The notes below the pieces were generated by a model, which was given only the letters and a program-made list of their open reading frames with translations, searched no databases and was not told the DNA's origin. The translations under genes were made by a program, and so were the position numbers. From Corynebacterium sp. HMSC036D02 (GTDB taxonomy: Bacteria; Actinomycetota; Actinomycetes; Mycobacteriales; Mycobacteriaceae), in NCBI RefSeq assembly GCF_001836165.1, contig NZ_KV827693.1, forward strand, positions 62,001-126,000: DNA of 64,000 nt, written 5' to 3'. Below are positions 52,061-61,320 of the stretch, piece by piece. Each line of letters opens with the position of its first letter. Within the stretch, counting starts at the first letter, position 1.

Positions 52061-53254
52061 ATGAACCTTGTTGAAGCGCATCTACGCAGCCAGGCGGCAG
52101 GCATCGAGCTCGTCGCCGGCGTTGCGGGGCTCAGCTTTGAGCAGCTGCGGGCGTGGGGTCCAGAGTCCGTGGCGCGTTCTCTGCTGGCGCTTTTCGACGT
52201 CTACTTTGCCTCCACCTCCTTCACCCGCAAACAAGCGCGTGCCATTGCGGCGGCCCGCGATAATGCGCACGACCTTCCCACGTTGCTGCTCATTGAACGC
52301 TTCGCAGGAAGGCTGAAGAAACAGCGTGAGGCGTGGGATCTGCGCATTGAGCTTTGCGGAATTGCTGGCGATGAGAAGGCCGTGGCCCGCTATGCCAGCA
52401 AGCGAATTCGCGAGCTCAGCCCGCCGCCCGCGCCGAAGCCTGGCGTGACAATTCGCCGGGGAAAGGAGCTATCCAAGCTCACGCTCACGGCCCCGGCCGC
52501 GCTCATCGAGGATTTGCGGCCCAACATCGATGAAGACGATCCGGTCGGCTCGTTTACGGCTGCGTTTCGCGAGGGCCGTCTCGCCCGCCCCGTACCCCAG
52601 ACCCTCGCCGTCATGGAGCTTCCCGAGTACGCCAAGATCCTGGGCCGCTTGGGCGACCCGTCCACGCCGCGCCCCGACTCCGCCGCGCCCGCGGCGCCGG
52701 ACCTCGGGGATATCGTGATTCAGTTATCGAACGGCGCCAAGATCACTGGTCAGGAGCTCATCGAGCGCGAGTTCGCTGAAGAAGGCCTCGTGATGCTCGT
52801 TGACCGCGTCAAAGGCCCCGTCGAACTCCACCGCACCCAGCGCGTAGCCTCCGAGAAACAGCGCATCATGGCCAGCGGTGAGCAACCCACCTGTGCCTGG
52901 GGCCGCTGCCTGTGCGGCGCCGACTATTGCCAGATACACCACATCAAGGAATGGAGACACGGCGGCGAGACGAATCCCGAAAACCTCACTCCGCTGTGCA
53001 AGTACCACAACGCCATCAACGGCCTGCCGGGCCGGGGCCGGATCGTGCGCGAAAACGGCAAGATTAAATGGGTACCGGCTGGGCCCCGCGATCCGCGTGA
53101 ACCGGCCCACCCGCATCGCGCGCCGCGTGCCCAGCGCATCCGCAAGCATGAGACAGCAAGCGCGGGCTATGGACACGCCCCTCCCCGCACCACAGAACCC
53201 GTGACGCCGCCGGCACGTTCCGAGCCGGGCAGCCCCGCCCCGCCCGAGCGCTAA
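52061..53254 (+). CDS. HNH endonuclease-domain protein (DUF222/13E12-type), copy 2
   Basis: The protein has 397 residues from ATG 52061. A DUF222-like helical N-terminal region is followed by an HNH domain: CAWGRC, CQIHHIKEWRHGG, NLTPLCKYHNAIN. The layout matches copy 1 (16869-17882), and the HNH block is nearly the same, though the rest differs (the linker here is longer and the tail after the HNH block is a Pro/Arg-rich stretch). The two are about 34 kb apart on opposite strands. They look like an old, diverged pair rather than a recent duplication. Function unproven. Confidence 0.85.
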   Translation: MNLVEAHLRSQAAGIELVAGVAGLSFEQLRAWGPESVARSLLALFDVYFASTSFTRKQARAIAAARDNAHDLPTLLLIERFAGRLKKQREAWDLRIELCGIAGDEKAVARYASKRIRELSPPPAPKPGVTIRRGKELSKLTLTAPAALIEDLRPNIDEDDPVGSFTAAFREGRLARPVPQTLAVMELPEYAKILGRLGDPSTPRPDSAAPAAPDLGDIVIQLSNGAKITGQELIEREFAEEGLVMLVDRVKGPVELHRTQRVASEKQRIMASGEQPTCAWGRCLCGADYCQIHHIKEWRHGGETNPENLTPLCKYHNAINGLPGRGRIVRENGKIKWVPAGPRDPREPAHPHRAPRAQRIRKHETASAGYGHAPPRTTEPVTPPARSEPGSPAPPER

Positions 53255-53349
53255 TGCTTGAGGCAGGGGGCGCGCACGCTTGTGTGCCGAGCGGCGCCTC
53301 TTTACGCCTGCCCGATCGTGGGAAGCCTGGCCGTCAGTAGCGTGCAGGG

Positions 53350-54573
53350 CTACTGGCGGTAGCTCACCAGGAAGTTGCCGAGGCGCTCAATCGCGTTCTC
53401 TAACTGCGAGGCCCACGGCAGCGTGACCACGCGGAAGTGATCCGGCGTGGGCCAGTTGAAGCCGGTGCCTTGCACCATGAGGATTTTCTCGGCGCGCAGG
53501 ATGTCGAGCATGAGCTTCGAGTCATCGTGAATCTCATACACGTCCGGATCCAGACGCGGGAAACAGTACAGCGCGCCCATCGGCTTCGTCACCGACACAC
53601 CCGGAATCTCATTGAGCTTCTCGTAGGCAATATTGCGCTGCTTGAGCAAGCGACCACCCTCACCGGTGAGCTCATAAATCGACTGCCGCCCACCAAGTGC
53701 GACCTGAATCGCGTGCTGCGCCGGTACATTCGGGCACAGGCGCGTGCCCGCCAGCAAATCCAGGCCCTCAATGAAACCGCGGGCATGGGACTTCGGGCCC
53801 GTCAGCACCATCCAGCCCGCGCGGTAGCCGGCCACGCGGTAGGCCTTCGACAGGCCATTAAACGTGATCGTCAGCAAGTCCGGCGCCAGGGAGGCAATCG
53901 AAATGTGCTTCGCACCGTCATAAAGAATGCGGTCATAAATCTCATCCGCCAGAATCAGCAGATTGTATTCGCGTGCTACCTCAACGATTTTCTGCAGCGT
54001 TTCACGCGAGTACACAGCACCCGTCGGGTTATTCGGATTAATGACCACAATTGCCTTGGTCTTCTCCGTTACTTTTGCGCGAATATCCTCAATGGACGGA
54101 TTCCAATCATCCTCTTCATCGCACAAATAGTGCACGGGCGTGCCACCCGCCAGCGACGTCGCCGCCGTCCACAGGGGGTAGTCAGGGGCGGGGATGAGAA
54201 CCTCATCGCCGTCGTCAAGCAGCGCCTGCGTGACCATCGAAATCAGTTCGGAGACGCCGTTGCCCAGGTACACGTCATTGACGTCGAAGCTGGGGAAATC
54301 CTCCAGCTCATAGCGCGTCACAATCGCGCGACGCGCCGGGATAATTCCCTTCGATGTGGAGTAGCCCTGGGAGGTCGGCAGCGCCGCAATCATGTCGCGC
54401 ATGATGACGTCCGGCGCATCGAAACCAAACACTGCCGGGTTGCCGGTGTTGAGCTTCAAAATGCTGTGCCCGTCGAGCTCCATGCGCTCGGCCTCCGTGG
54501 AAACCTCGCCGCGAATATCGTAGGCAACGCCTTGTAGTTTGGTGGATTGATCAAAAATCCGGTTGTGTGTCAT
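53350..54573 (-). CDS. alaT: Alanine aminotransferase AlaT (PLP class I/II)
   Basis: This 407-residue fold-type I aminotransferase has PLP Lys243 in NGLSKAYR, the PLP-binding motif NPNNPTG, ADEIYDRI with the PLP Asp, and YRAGWMV with the phosphate-binding Arg. It makes alanine from pyruvate and glutamate (C. glutamicum AlaT has this length). It lies tail-to-tail with the HNH gene; a hairpin CCGTCAGTAGC/GCTACTGGCGG (53331-53359) covers its stop codon and could end its transcript. The DUF1707 gene starts upstream on the same strand, 10 bases away. Confidence 0.92.
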   Translation of the reverse strand: MTHNRIFDQSTKLQGVAYDIRGEVSTEAERMELDGHSILKLNTGNPAVFGFDAPDVIMRDMIAALPTSQGYSTSKGIIPARRAIVTRYELEDFPSFDVNDVYLGNGVSELISMVTQALLDDGDEVLIPAPDYPLWTAATSLAGGTPVHYLCDEEDDWNPSIEDIRAKVTEKTKAIVVINPNNPTGAVYSRETLQKIVEVAREYNLLILADEIYDRILYDGAKHISIASLAPDLLTITFNGLSKAYRVAGYRAGWMVLTGPKSHARGFIEGLDLLAGTRLCPNVPAQHAIQVALGGRQSIYELTGEGGRLLKQRNIAYEKLNEIPGVSVTKPMGALYCFPRLDPDVYEIHDDSKLMLDILRAEKILMVQGTGFNWPTPDHFRVVTLPWASQLENAIERLGNFLVSYRQ

Positions 54574-54583
54574 GCCGGATATG

Positions 54584-55204
54584 TTACTTCTGGTTCCACT
54601 GCTCCAGCTTGCGTTTGGCCAGATTCATCGCATCGCCGGTGATTTCGCTTGCTTGGCGACGCCTCTCCGCCCATTGCGCCTGCTCCAACGCCCGCATCTG
54701 CGCGCGTTCCTCCGCGCCCGCGGCCTTGAGCTCGCGCATGCGCTGGCGCTCGATCTGGCGCGGCGACGGGCGATGCCAGGATTCCGGGCCCACCTTGGCC
54801 ACGTACAGCATGATCCACAACGCGGGGATGAGGAAAAGCAGGCCCGTTCCGGTCAGCGCGGCGGTGACGCCGGACATGGCACCGAAAGATGCAATCGAGC
54901 CGAACAACAACCCCAGCGTGCCTACCATGGCCGTGGCCAGTCGAGGCTTCTTCGTAGCCTGGTAGGCGCGCTCCATTTCACCTTGGGAGTAGATCTTGAG
55001 CTCCGTGCTGGCTTTGGTGGGGATATCCATGAAGACGGCCGCCAGCTCGCGGCGAGTCGTCGCCTCCATTATCGCGTCGGTGCGCTGTTCAAACTCGTCC
55101 ATCGATAGACGGCCTTCACCCAAGGCCTGGGCGAGGTCGTTGACGGCGTTGGTCCGTTCGGCGTCGGAAAGCCGCATGCTGAAAGGATTAGTCACAATAG
55201 CCAT
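54584..55204 (-). CDS. DUF1707 membrane protein
   Basis: This 206-residue protein has an N-terminal DUF1707 domain (MRLSDAERTNAVNDLAQALGEG and LSMDEFEQRT, about 10-60), then two membrane helices (about 88-140) with a short loop, and a basic, Arg/Glu-rich helical tail (about 150-206). DUF1707 domains are found in many actinobacterial membrane or SHOCT-like proteins. Role unknown. It is 10 bases before the alaT gene and 9 after the antiporter gene, so it shares an operon with both. Confidence 0.85.
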   Translation of the reverse strand: MAIVTNPFSMRLSDAERTNAVNDLAQALGEGRLSMDEFEQRTDAIMEATTRRELAAVFMDIPTKASTELKIYSQGEMERAYQATKKPRLATAMVGTLGLLFGSIASFGAMSGVTAALTGTGLLFLIPALWIMLYVAKVGPESWHRPSPRQIERQRMRELKAAGAEERAQMRALEQAQWAERRRQASEITGDAMNLAKRKLEQWNQK

Positions 55205-55213
55205 CCTAACAGC

Positions 55214-56434
55214 CTATTTAGCTTGCTCCTTTTCGCGAACGAGGCCGGATAGGAACGGGAAGATTGCGACGGTGAGCGCGCCGCCGGCGATGAAGATCGA
55301 GGCCATTTCTGTATCGACGATGCCCGAACCCACCGCAAGCGTCATCACCGCCACGATGATGGGCAGGCCGGTCGCCGCGTAAAGAGCCACCTGGATGCGC
55401 TCGCGGGTGGTTTCGACGTCGGAGCCGGTTTGGTGGAGGTTTTCGCGCAGGAACACCGGCAGGCCGCGGGTGACCAAGATGAGCAGCGGAATGCCGAGGA
55501 CCTTGAGGGGTTCGTTCACGATGACTTTCCAGTCAATCGCCATGCCGGAGACCACGAAGAAGACGGGGATGAGCATGGAATAAAACACCACGTCGAGGCG
55601 GTTCTCCAAGCCCTTATGGAACTCATCGGGCACGATGCGGTTCAGGATGATACCCGCCGCGAAGGCACCCAGCACGATATCGAGCTCAAAGACCGCCGTG
55701 ACCGCCATGAGAATCGCCAGAATCAAAATGATGAGGCGCATGATGGTCTGATTAGTGGAACCCGCACCAGAGATGAAGGCGTCCTTGAACCACGGCATGA
55801 GCGTCGTAATGGCAAAGGGCATGATGGCCACGGCCACCGCGATTGCGATGAAGGCGAGAAGAATCAACATCGTTGTCCACGTGGAGCGCGTTCCCAAAAG
55901 GAGCGCCATCGCGGTAATCGGCGCGACCTCACCGATGGCGCCGTGGATGACCACGGAATCGCCCACCCGCGTGCCAAGCAGCTTGTCCTGCTTGAGCATC
56001 GGCGTAATGGTGCCCAGGGCCGTCGACGTCAAAGCAATTGCCATGACGATGGCGCCGGGAATGTCATCCATGAGGAAGTACGCGCCGACGCCACACACCA
56101 CCATGCAGATGAGCCACGTGGACAGCCCCGTCGCGGCTTCTTTCGACTTCAAGCTGGCGAGGTCGATTTCAAAGCCCGCAAGCAGGAACAGCGCGCCAAC
56201 GCCAAGTTCCTTGAGCATCCCGATGCCGGGGTCTTCATGGGCCAGGCCCAACATCGATGGGCCGATGAGCATGCCGAAGAAAATCAACAGCGCCACGGCC
56301 GGCATCTTCTTGCCCAGGGCATGAGACACCAACGGCGCCAACAGCGCCACCGCCATAATCCATGCGAAGGACACCAGCGAGTTGGTGTAGTTGGTCTCGC
56401 CCGAGGCGAGGACGTAGGTTACGTCAGTTTGCAT
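55214..56434 (-). CDS. Kef/CPA2-type cation:proton antiporter (membrane domain only)
   Basis: This 406-residue protein has about 12 membrane helices with the sodium/proton exchanger fold: GALFLLAGFEIDL in helix 5 and the following helices SKE...AAGIILNR. It lacks the C-terminal TrkA/RCK domain of full Kef proteins, so it may be an unregulated exchanger. Ion preference (K or Na) cannot be told. ATG 56434 gives a normal first helix. It is the first gene of the operon with DUF1707 and alaT by close spacing. Confidence 0.85.
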   Translation of the reverse strand: MQTDVTYVLASGETNYTNSLVSFAWIMAVALLAPLVSHALGKKMPAVALLIFFGMLIGPSMLGLAHEDPGIGMLKELGVGALFLLAGFEIDLASLKSKEAATGLSTWLICMVVCGVGAYFLMDDIPGAIVMAIALTSTALGTITPMLKQDKLLGTRVGDSVVIHGAIGEVAPITAMALLLGTRSTWTTMLILLAFIAIAVAVAIMPFAITTLMPWFKDAFISGAGSTNQTIMRLIILILAILMAVTAVFELDIVLGAFAAGIILNRIVPDEFHKGLENRLDVVFYSMLIPVFFVVSGMAIDWKVIVNEPLKVLGIPLLILVTRGLPVFLRENLHQTGSDVETTRERIQVALYAATGLPIIVAVMTLAVGSGIVDTEMASIFIAGGALTVAIFPFLSGLVREKEQAK

Positions 56435-56503
56435 GGGGTAGAGCGTACCTGTGGGTCATCAGGCACGCCTACCCCGAGCGTTGGTGGTGTGGCCGACGTC
56501 GCA

Positions 56504-57240
56504 CTAGTCGCCCTTGCTTGCCGACGCCCCCGGCGCCTTCGGCACTGCTGGATCACTTGGCGCCGCCGGCGCCGCGGGTGCCTGAGGTGTGCTGGGGGCC
56601 GCCGGTGCACCAGGGGAGGAAGGAGCGGTTGGGGCGGCCGGTGGCGTCGGTGCGGACGGCGCGGCGGGAGCGCTTGGCGCAGTTGGAGGTTGCGGTGCCG
56701 CTGGAGCACTCGGCGTGTTTGGAGCAACCGGCGCCGCGGGTGCTTGGGGTGCGCTTGGCGCGGACGGTGCCTTGGGAGTGCTGGAGGCGGTTGGAGGTTG
56801 CGGTGCCGCTGGAGCACTCGGCGCTTTTGGTGCAGACGGAGCTGCGGGAGCGGTGGGGGCTGCGGGTGCCTGAGATGTGCTGGGGGCCGCCGGTGCACTA
56901 GGGGCGGATGGAGCCGTTGGGGCAGCCGGTGGTGTCGGTGCGGACGGCGCGGCGGGAGCGCTAGGCGCAGTTGGAGGTTGCGGTGCCGACGGAGCCGCCG
57001 GTGCAATCGGAGCGACAGGGGAGGAAGGAACCGTTGGAGCAGTAGGCACGGTTGGCGCGGACGGAGCTTGCGGCGCAGTGGGTGCTGCAGGAGCGCTGGG
57101 GGCGGCAGGTGGCGTCGGCGCTGCAGGTGTTTGCGGCGCAGAGGGAGCGCTTGGTGCGGACGGCGCAGCGGTGGGGGCCTGTGGGGAGCTTGTCGGGGCA
57201 GATTGTGCAGCGGGTGCTTCCGGGGAAGGCGCGTCGGAAT
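56504..57240 (-). repeat. Imperfect DNA repeats coding the Ala/Pro-rich tail
   Basis: About 740 bases made of nested 9- to 30-base imperfect repeats. The GGAGGTTGCGGTGCC unit occurs near 56682, 56790 and 56969. The repeats encode A-P-[ST]-A-P-x units, so the region is prone to slippage and length change. Confidence 0.75.
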
Positions 57241-59299
57241 CTTCCACGGGCAGGCGGCGAGGCGTGTCGAGGAAGGCCTTCTCGCGCGGGGCGGGAAGGT
57301 CGCCAGAGGGGGCAATGGCTTCGCGCAGCATGAGCGCCACATCGCTGACCTGTGTCTCCGGCGCAATGGACTTCACGCCACCCGTCAGCATGACATTGCA
57401 GAACGGGCAGCCCGTCGCGATCTGCTCCGCGCCCGTCGCCACGGCTTGCTCCGAGCGGAACTCGTTGATGCGCTTGCCCAGCTTTTCCTCCATGAACATG
57501 CGCGCGCCACCGGCACCGCAGCAGAAGGCTTCATCTCGGTTGTGGTCCATCTCCGCCAGCGATGCACCGGTCGCCTCGACGAGCTCACGCGGCGGGTCGA
57601 AGACCTTGTTGTGGCGGCCCAGGAAGCATGGGTCGTGATACGTAACGGGGCGGCGGTTCTCCGGGGAACGCGGCACCGGCACGAGCAGCTTCTCCCGCAC
57701 CAAACGATTGAGCAGCTGCGTGTGATGCAGCACGTCGAAGTGGCCGTCGAAGTCCGGGTACTCGTTGCGAATCGTATTGAAGCAGTGCGGGCACGTCGTG
57801 ATGATTTTGCGCTGGCCTTTGGGGACGCCGGCAAAGGCGTCGTTAAGCGTGGCAACATTCTGCTCCGCCATCACCTGGAACAGGAACTCGTTGCCGGCAC
57901 GCCGCGCCGGGTCACCGGTACAGGTCTCGCCCGTGGCCAGCACACCGAACTTCACGCCCGCAGTGTGGAGCATGTCCACCACCGCGCGCGTCGTGGCGCG
58001 GCCCTTGTCGTCGTAGGCACCCGCGCAGCCGACCCAGAACAGGTACTCCAGGTCCGAAAAATTTTCCGCGTCCTCGCCGACAATCGGCACCTCAATGCCA
58101 TCGGCGCGCGCCTCATCAATCCACGTGCGCCGCTCCGAAGCGTTGCGGCCCCACGGGTTGCCCTTCGTCTCCATGTTCTTAAACAGCCCGGTCAGCTCTG
58201 ACGGGAAGTCGGACTCCGCCAGAACCTTGAAGCGGCGCAGGTCCGCCACGTGGTCGATGTGCTCGATATCCACCGGGCACTGGTCCACACACGCACCGCA
58301 GTTGGTACAGGCCCACAGGACGTCATCATCAATCGTGCCCGCCATCGCCAACACGTTGAGCCCCTCGTGCGGGTTGTAATTATCCAGCGCGCTCTGGCGC
58401 AGGTCCATCATGAGCTTCTTCGGGCTCAGCGGTTTGTCGGTGTTCCATGCGGGGCACAGGTCCTGGCAGCGGCCGCATTCGGTGCAGGAGGAGGCGTCGA
58501 GAAGCATCTTCCAGCTCCCCGGTTCGAGGTCCTCCAGGTCGGGTGTGGGCACTGAGCCCAGCGCCTTTTCACCCGTGGCGTTGCGCTGGAAGAAGATGTT
58601 GAAGAAGGCCATGAAACGGTGCCACATCACGCCCCACTGGAAATAGCGCGCGATGCAGGCGATGAACACCAGGCCCGTCAGCAGCTTCACTAGGGCAAAG
58701 AACTGCACCATGCTTGGCGACGCCTGCATAATCCCCGCCACACGCATGGTCAAGAAATCAGCCCACGGTGAGCCTCCGCCATAGGTGGCGATGGCGGAGG
58801 CCTTGACGGCGAGCATGCCTAGGCCCTCGAGGAGAACGATGGCCTCCACCAGGCGTGCGGGGAAGACTTGCGAGTTGTAGAAGCGGCTGCCGCGCTCGGT
58901 GTGGCCGAGTTTCAGGCGCACGCCAATGAGGAAGCAGATGCCCAGCACGGTGCCGATCGCGAGGACCTCTTCGATGAAGTGGTAGACCGGCCAGTCGCCC
59001 AGCCACGGCCAGCCTTTATCGGGCGCGAAGGTTTGGATATAGGCCTCGAACCAGACGATGGCGCCGAAGAGGAAGCCCACCATGACGAGCCAGTGCGCGG
59101 CATTGACCAGCGGCCGGCCCTTGAAGTGGGTATGGCCGAAGACTTCGATGAGCACGCGGCCGAGGCGCGCCATGGGGCGGTCGGTGCGGTTCAGCTGCGT
59201 GGGACCGCCGGAACGGATAAACCGAAACAGTGCCGTCAGGCGGTAGATGAAGTACAGCCACACCGGGATCGATGCGGCGATGGCAACCCAGCCGAACAT
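56504..59299 (-). CDS. Membrane-bound heterodisulfide-reductase-like iron-sulfur protein with a Pro/Ala-rich tail
   Basis: This 931-residue protein is of the Rv0338c type. There is an N-terminal membrane domain (about 1-240), then two 4Fe-4S sites, CTECGRCQDLCP (about 273) and CTNCGACVDQCP (about 330), then two CCG-type domains (FCCGAGGARMF near 593) of heterodisulfide reductase/glycolate oxidase kind. About 245 residues (from near 686) form a low-complexity tail of Ala-Pro-Ser/Thr. It should move electrons at the membrane, but donor and acceptor are unknown. The tail is much longer than the catalytic need, though mycobacterial homologs also have Ala/Pro-rich tails (memory). Confidence 0.87.
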   Translation of the reverse strand: MFGWVAIAASIPVWLYFIYRLTALFRFIRSGGPTQLNRTDRPMARLGRVLIEVFGHTHFKGRPLVNAAHWLVMVGFLFGAIVWFEAYIQTFAPDKGWPWLGDWPVYHFIEEVLAIGTVLGICFLIGVRLKLGHTERGSRFYNSQVFPARLVEAIVLLEGLGMLAVKASAIATYGGGSPWADFLTMRVAGIMQASPSMVQFFALVKLLTGLVFIACIARYFQWGVMWHRFMAFFNIFFQRNATGEKALGSVPTPDLEDLEPGSWKMLLDASSCTECGRCQDLCPAWNTDKPLSPKKLMMDLRQSALDNYNPHEGLNVLAMAGTIDDDVLWACTNCGACVDQCPVDIEHIDHVADLRRFKVLAESDFPSELTGLFKNMETKGNPWGRNASERRTWIDEARADGIEVPIVGEDAENFSDLEYLFWVGCAGAYDDKGRATTRAVVDMLHTAGVKFGVLATGETCTGDPARRAGNEFLFQVMAEQNVATLNDAFAGVPKGQRKIITTCPHCFNTIRNEYPDFDGHFDVLHHTQLLNRLVREKLLVPVPRSPENRRPVTYHDPCFLGRHNKVFDPPRELVEATGASLAEMDHNRDEAFCCGAGGARMFMEEKLGKRINEFRSEQAVATGAEQIATGCPFCNVMLTGGVKSIAPETQVSDVALMLREAIAPSGDLPAPREKAFLDTPRRLPVEDSDAPSPEAPAAQSAPTSSPQAPTAAPSAPSAPSAPQTPAAPTPPAAPSAPAAPTAPQAPSAPTVPTAPTVPSSPVAPIAPAAPSAPQPPTAPSAPAAPSAPTPPAAPTAPSAPSAPAAPSTSQAPAAPTAPAAPSAPKAPSAPAAPQPPTASSTPKAPSAPSAPQAPAAPVAPNTPSAPAAPQPPTAPSAPAAPSAPTPPAAPTAPSSPGAPAAPSTPQAPAAPAAPSDPAVPKAPGASASKGD

Positions 59300-59376
59300 G
59301 CGCGCTCCTTTAATTGCTGCTGTGCGTGCCTCCTACCTTAAATCCTTAGCCCCGAAATCAGTGAGTCAGGATTCAG

Positions 59377-61320
59377 CTAGTCCTCGCGGAACTGGGACTG
59401 GTGGAGGCGCCAGTAGGCGCCGTGGGCGTCGAGAAGCTCGGCGTGGGTGCCTTGTTCGACGATGCGGCCTTCTTCCATGACGATGATGAGGTCGGCGTCG
59501 CGAATTGTGGACAGGCGGTGCGCGATGATGAAGGACGTGCGGTCCGCGCGCAGCGCATTCATGGCCTGCTGAACGAGCACCTCGGTGCGGGTATCCACGG
59601 AAGAGGTGGCCTCATCGAGGATGAGCAGCGCCGGCTGCGCCAGGAAAGCGCGCGCGATGGTGATGAGCTGGCGCTCGCCAGCGGAAATCGCGCCGCCATC
59701 CTGGTCAATCTTGGTGTCATAGCCGTCGGGGAGGGAATGGACGAAGCGGTCCACGTAGGTGGCCTTCGCGGCGGCGATGACCTCCTCGTCGGTGGCATCG
59801 AGGCGGCCGTAGCGGATGTTGTCCATGATGGTGCCCTCAAAGACGACGGCGTCCTGCAGCACCATACCTACCTGGGAGCGCAGCTCGTGGCGCGAGATCT
59901 GCGCGGTGTCCACGCCGTCGAGGCGGATGGTGCCGGAATCGATGTCGTAGAAACGCATGATGAGGTTGACCAGCGTGGTCTTGCCAGCGCCCGTGGGGCC
60001 GACGATGGCCGCGGTTTGGCCCGGCTCCACGCGCAGGTTGAGGTCCTGGATGAGCGGCTTGTCGGGGTCATAAGAGAAGTTGACGTCGTCGAACTCCACG
60101 AGCCCTTTCGCGCGCCCACCCAAGCGGGAGGTGGGCTCTTCGGCCGGCTCTTCCTCGGCGTCGAGGAACTCGAAGACGCGCTCGGCCGACGCCACGCCTG
60201 ATTGCACCTGCTGCATCATTCCGCCGAGCTGGCCCAGCGGCTGGTTGAATTCGCGGGAGTACTGGATGAAGGCCTGGGCACCACCCAGCGTGAGGTTGCC
60301 GGAGGCCACCTTGAGCGCGCCGAGCACCGCGATGACCACGTAGGACAGGTAGGAGATGAACTGCATGATCGGCATCATCATGCCCGCCAGGAACTGCGCC
60401 AGCGAGGCGGAGCGGAACAGCTCCTCGTTGCGCTTATCAAAATCCTCCGTCATGGAGTCGATGCGCCCGAAGACGGTGGCCAGGTCGTGGCCGGAGAAGG
60501 CTTCCTCGACCTGCCCGTTGAGGTCACCGGTGGCCTTCCACTGCGCCTTGAACTGCTTTTGCGCGCGCGAGCCGACGACCCCGATGACCACACCGGTCAG
60601 CGGCAGCGCCAGCAATGCCACGAGGGCCAGCTGCCAGGACACGGTGAACATCATGACCGTGATGCCGACGACCATGAGCAGGTTATAAAACAGCTGCGAA
60701 ATGGCCTGCTGCAGGGCTGTTTGGACGTTGTCGGCATCGTTGGTGGTGCGCGACAGAAGGTCGCCGCGCGACTGCGTATCGAAGTAGTTCAGCGGCAGCC
60801 GATTGATCTTCGCCTCGATGCGTTCACGCAGATCGAAGACGACCTTCATCACCAGCGAGTTCAGAAGGTAGCCCTGCCACCACTGGAAGAGCGAAGACAC
60901 GAGATACATCGCAATCACGATGCCGATGATCGTGCCCAGCTTGGAAAAATCAATGCCGAAGCCGGGGTTCAAGTCCATGGCGGAGGCCATGTCCGCGAAC
61001 TTGTCCTGCCCGCCCGCGCGCAGAGCGGCGATGGCCTGCTCCTTGGTCATACCGGCGGGCAGGTGGCGGGAAATGACGCCGGCAAAAATAACGTCGGTGG
61101 CCATGCCCATGACCTTCGGCGCGGCGACAGCGAGGAACACGCAGATGATATTCATCGCGGCAATTGCCCAGAGCTGCGCCTTGAACGGCGCGAGCAGACC
61201 AAAAAGACGCTTGGCGGAGGGCCAGAAGTTCTTGGCTTTGCGCGGGGCGTTCTCGCCGGTCTTCTCCTCGAGCTCGGCGGTGGTGTCCTCATTCAAAGTA
61301 GCGTTATCCTGCTCAGTCAT
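59377..61320 (-). CDS. Heterodimeric ABC exporter, subunit with degenerate signature
   Basis: This 647-residue half-transporter has an acidic N-terminal extension (about 1-40), six membrane helices to about 350, and a full ATPase domain. Walker A is GPTGAGKTT near residue 440 and Walker B LLILDEATSSVD has the catalytic Glu. The signature reads ISAGERQL instead of LSGGQ. The partner gene ends where this one begins (stop TAA next to ATG), so they are made as a pair. In such heterodimers one ATP site is non-canonical (as in TM287/288). Substrate unknown; the pair resembles mycobacterial Rv1272c-Rv1273c in sizes. Confidence 0.9.
   Translation of the reverse strand: MTEQDNATLNEDTTAELEEKTGENAPRKAKNFWPSAKRLFGLLAPFKAQLWAIAAMNIICVFLAVAAPKVMGMATDVIFAGVISRHLPAGMTKEQAIAALRAGGQDKFADMASAMDLNPGFGIDFSKLGTIIGIVIAMYLVSSLFQWWQGYLLNSLVMKVVFDLRERIEAKINRLPLNYFDTQSRGDLLSRTTNDADNVQTALQQAISQLFYNLLMVVGITVMMFTVSWQLALVALLALPLTGVVIGVVGSRAQKQFKAQWKATGDLNGQVEEAFSGHDLATVFGRIDSMTEDFDKRNEELFRSASLAQFLAGMMMPIMQFISYLSYVVIAVLGALKVASGNLTLGGAQAFIQYSREFNQPLGQLGGMMQQVQSGVASAERVFEFLDAEEEPAEEPTSRLGGRAKGLVEFDDVNFSYDPDKPLIQDLNLRVEPGQTAAIVGPTGAGKTTLVNLIMRFYDIDSGTIRLDGVDTAQISRHELRSQVGMVLQDAVVFEGTIMDNIRYGRLDATDEEVIAAAKATYVDRFVHSLPDGYDTKIDQDGGAISAGERQLITIARAFLAQPALLILDEATSSVDTRTEVLVQQAMNALRADRTSFIIAHRLSTIRDADLIIVMEEGRIVEQGTHAELLDAHGAYWRLHQSQFRED

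Noticed and set aside
56504-57240. CRISPR-like or tandem repeat array
   Set aside because: The repeats are in frame, imperfect and without equal spacers; they encode the Ala/Pro tail.
55430-58201. A 923-codon open frame on the + strand over the antiporter and iron-sulfur genes
   Set aside because: Arg/Gly/Cys-rich, from the G-rich repeats of the Ala/Pro tail read on the opposite strand; no start signal and no family.
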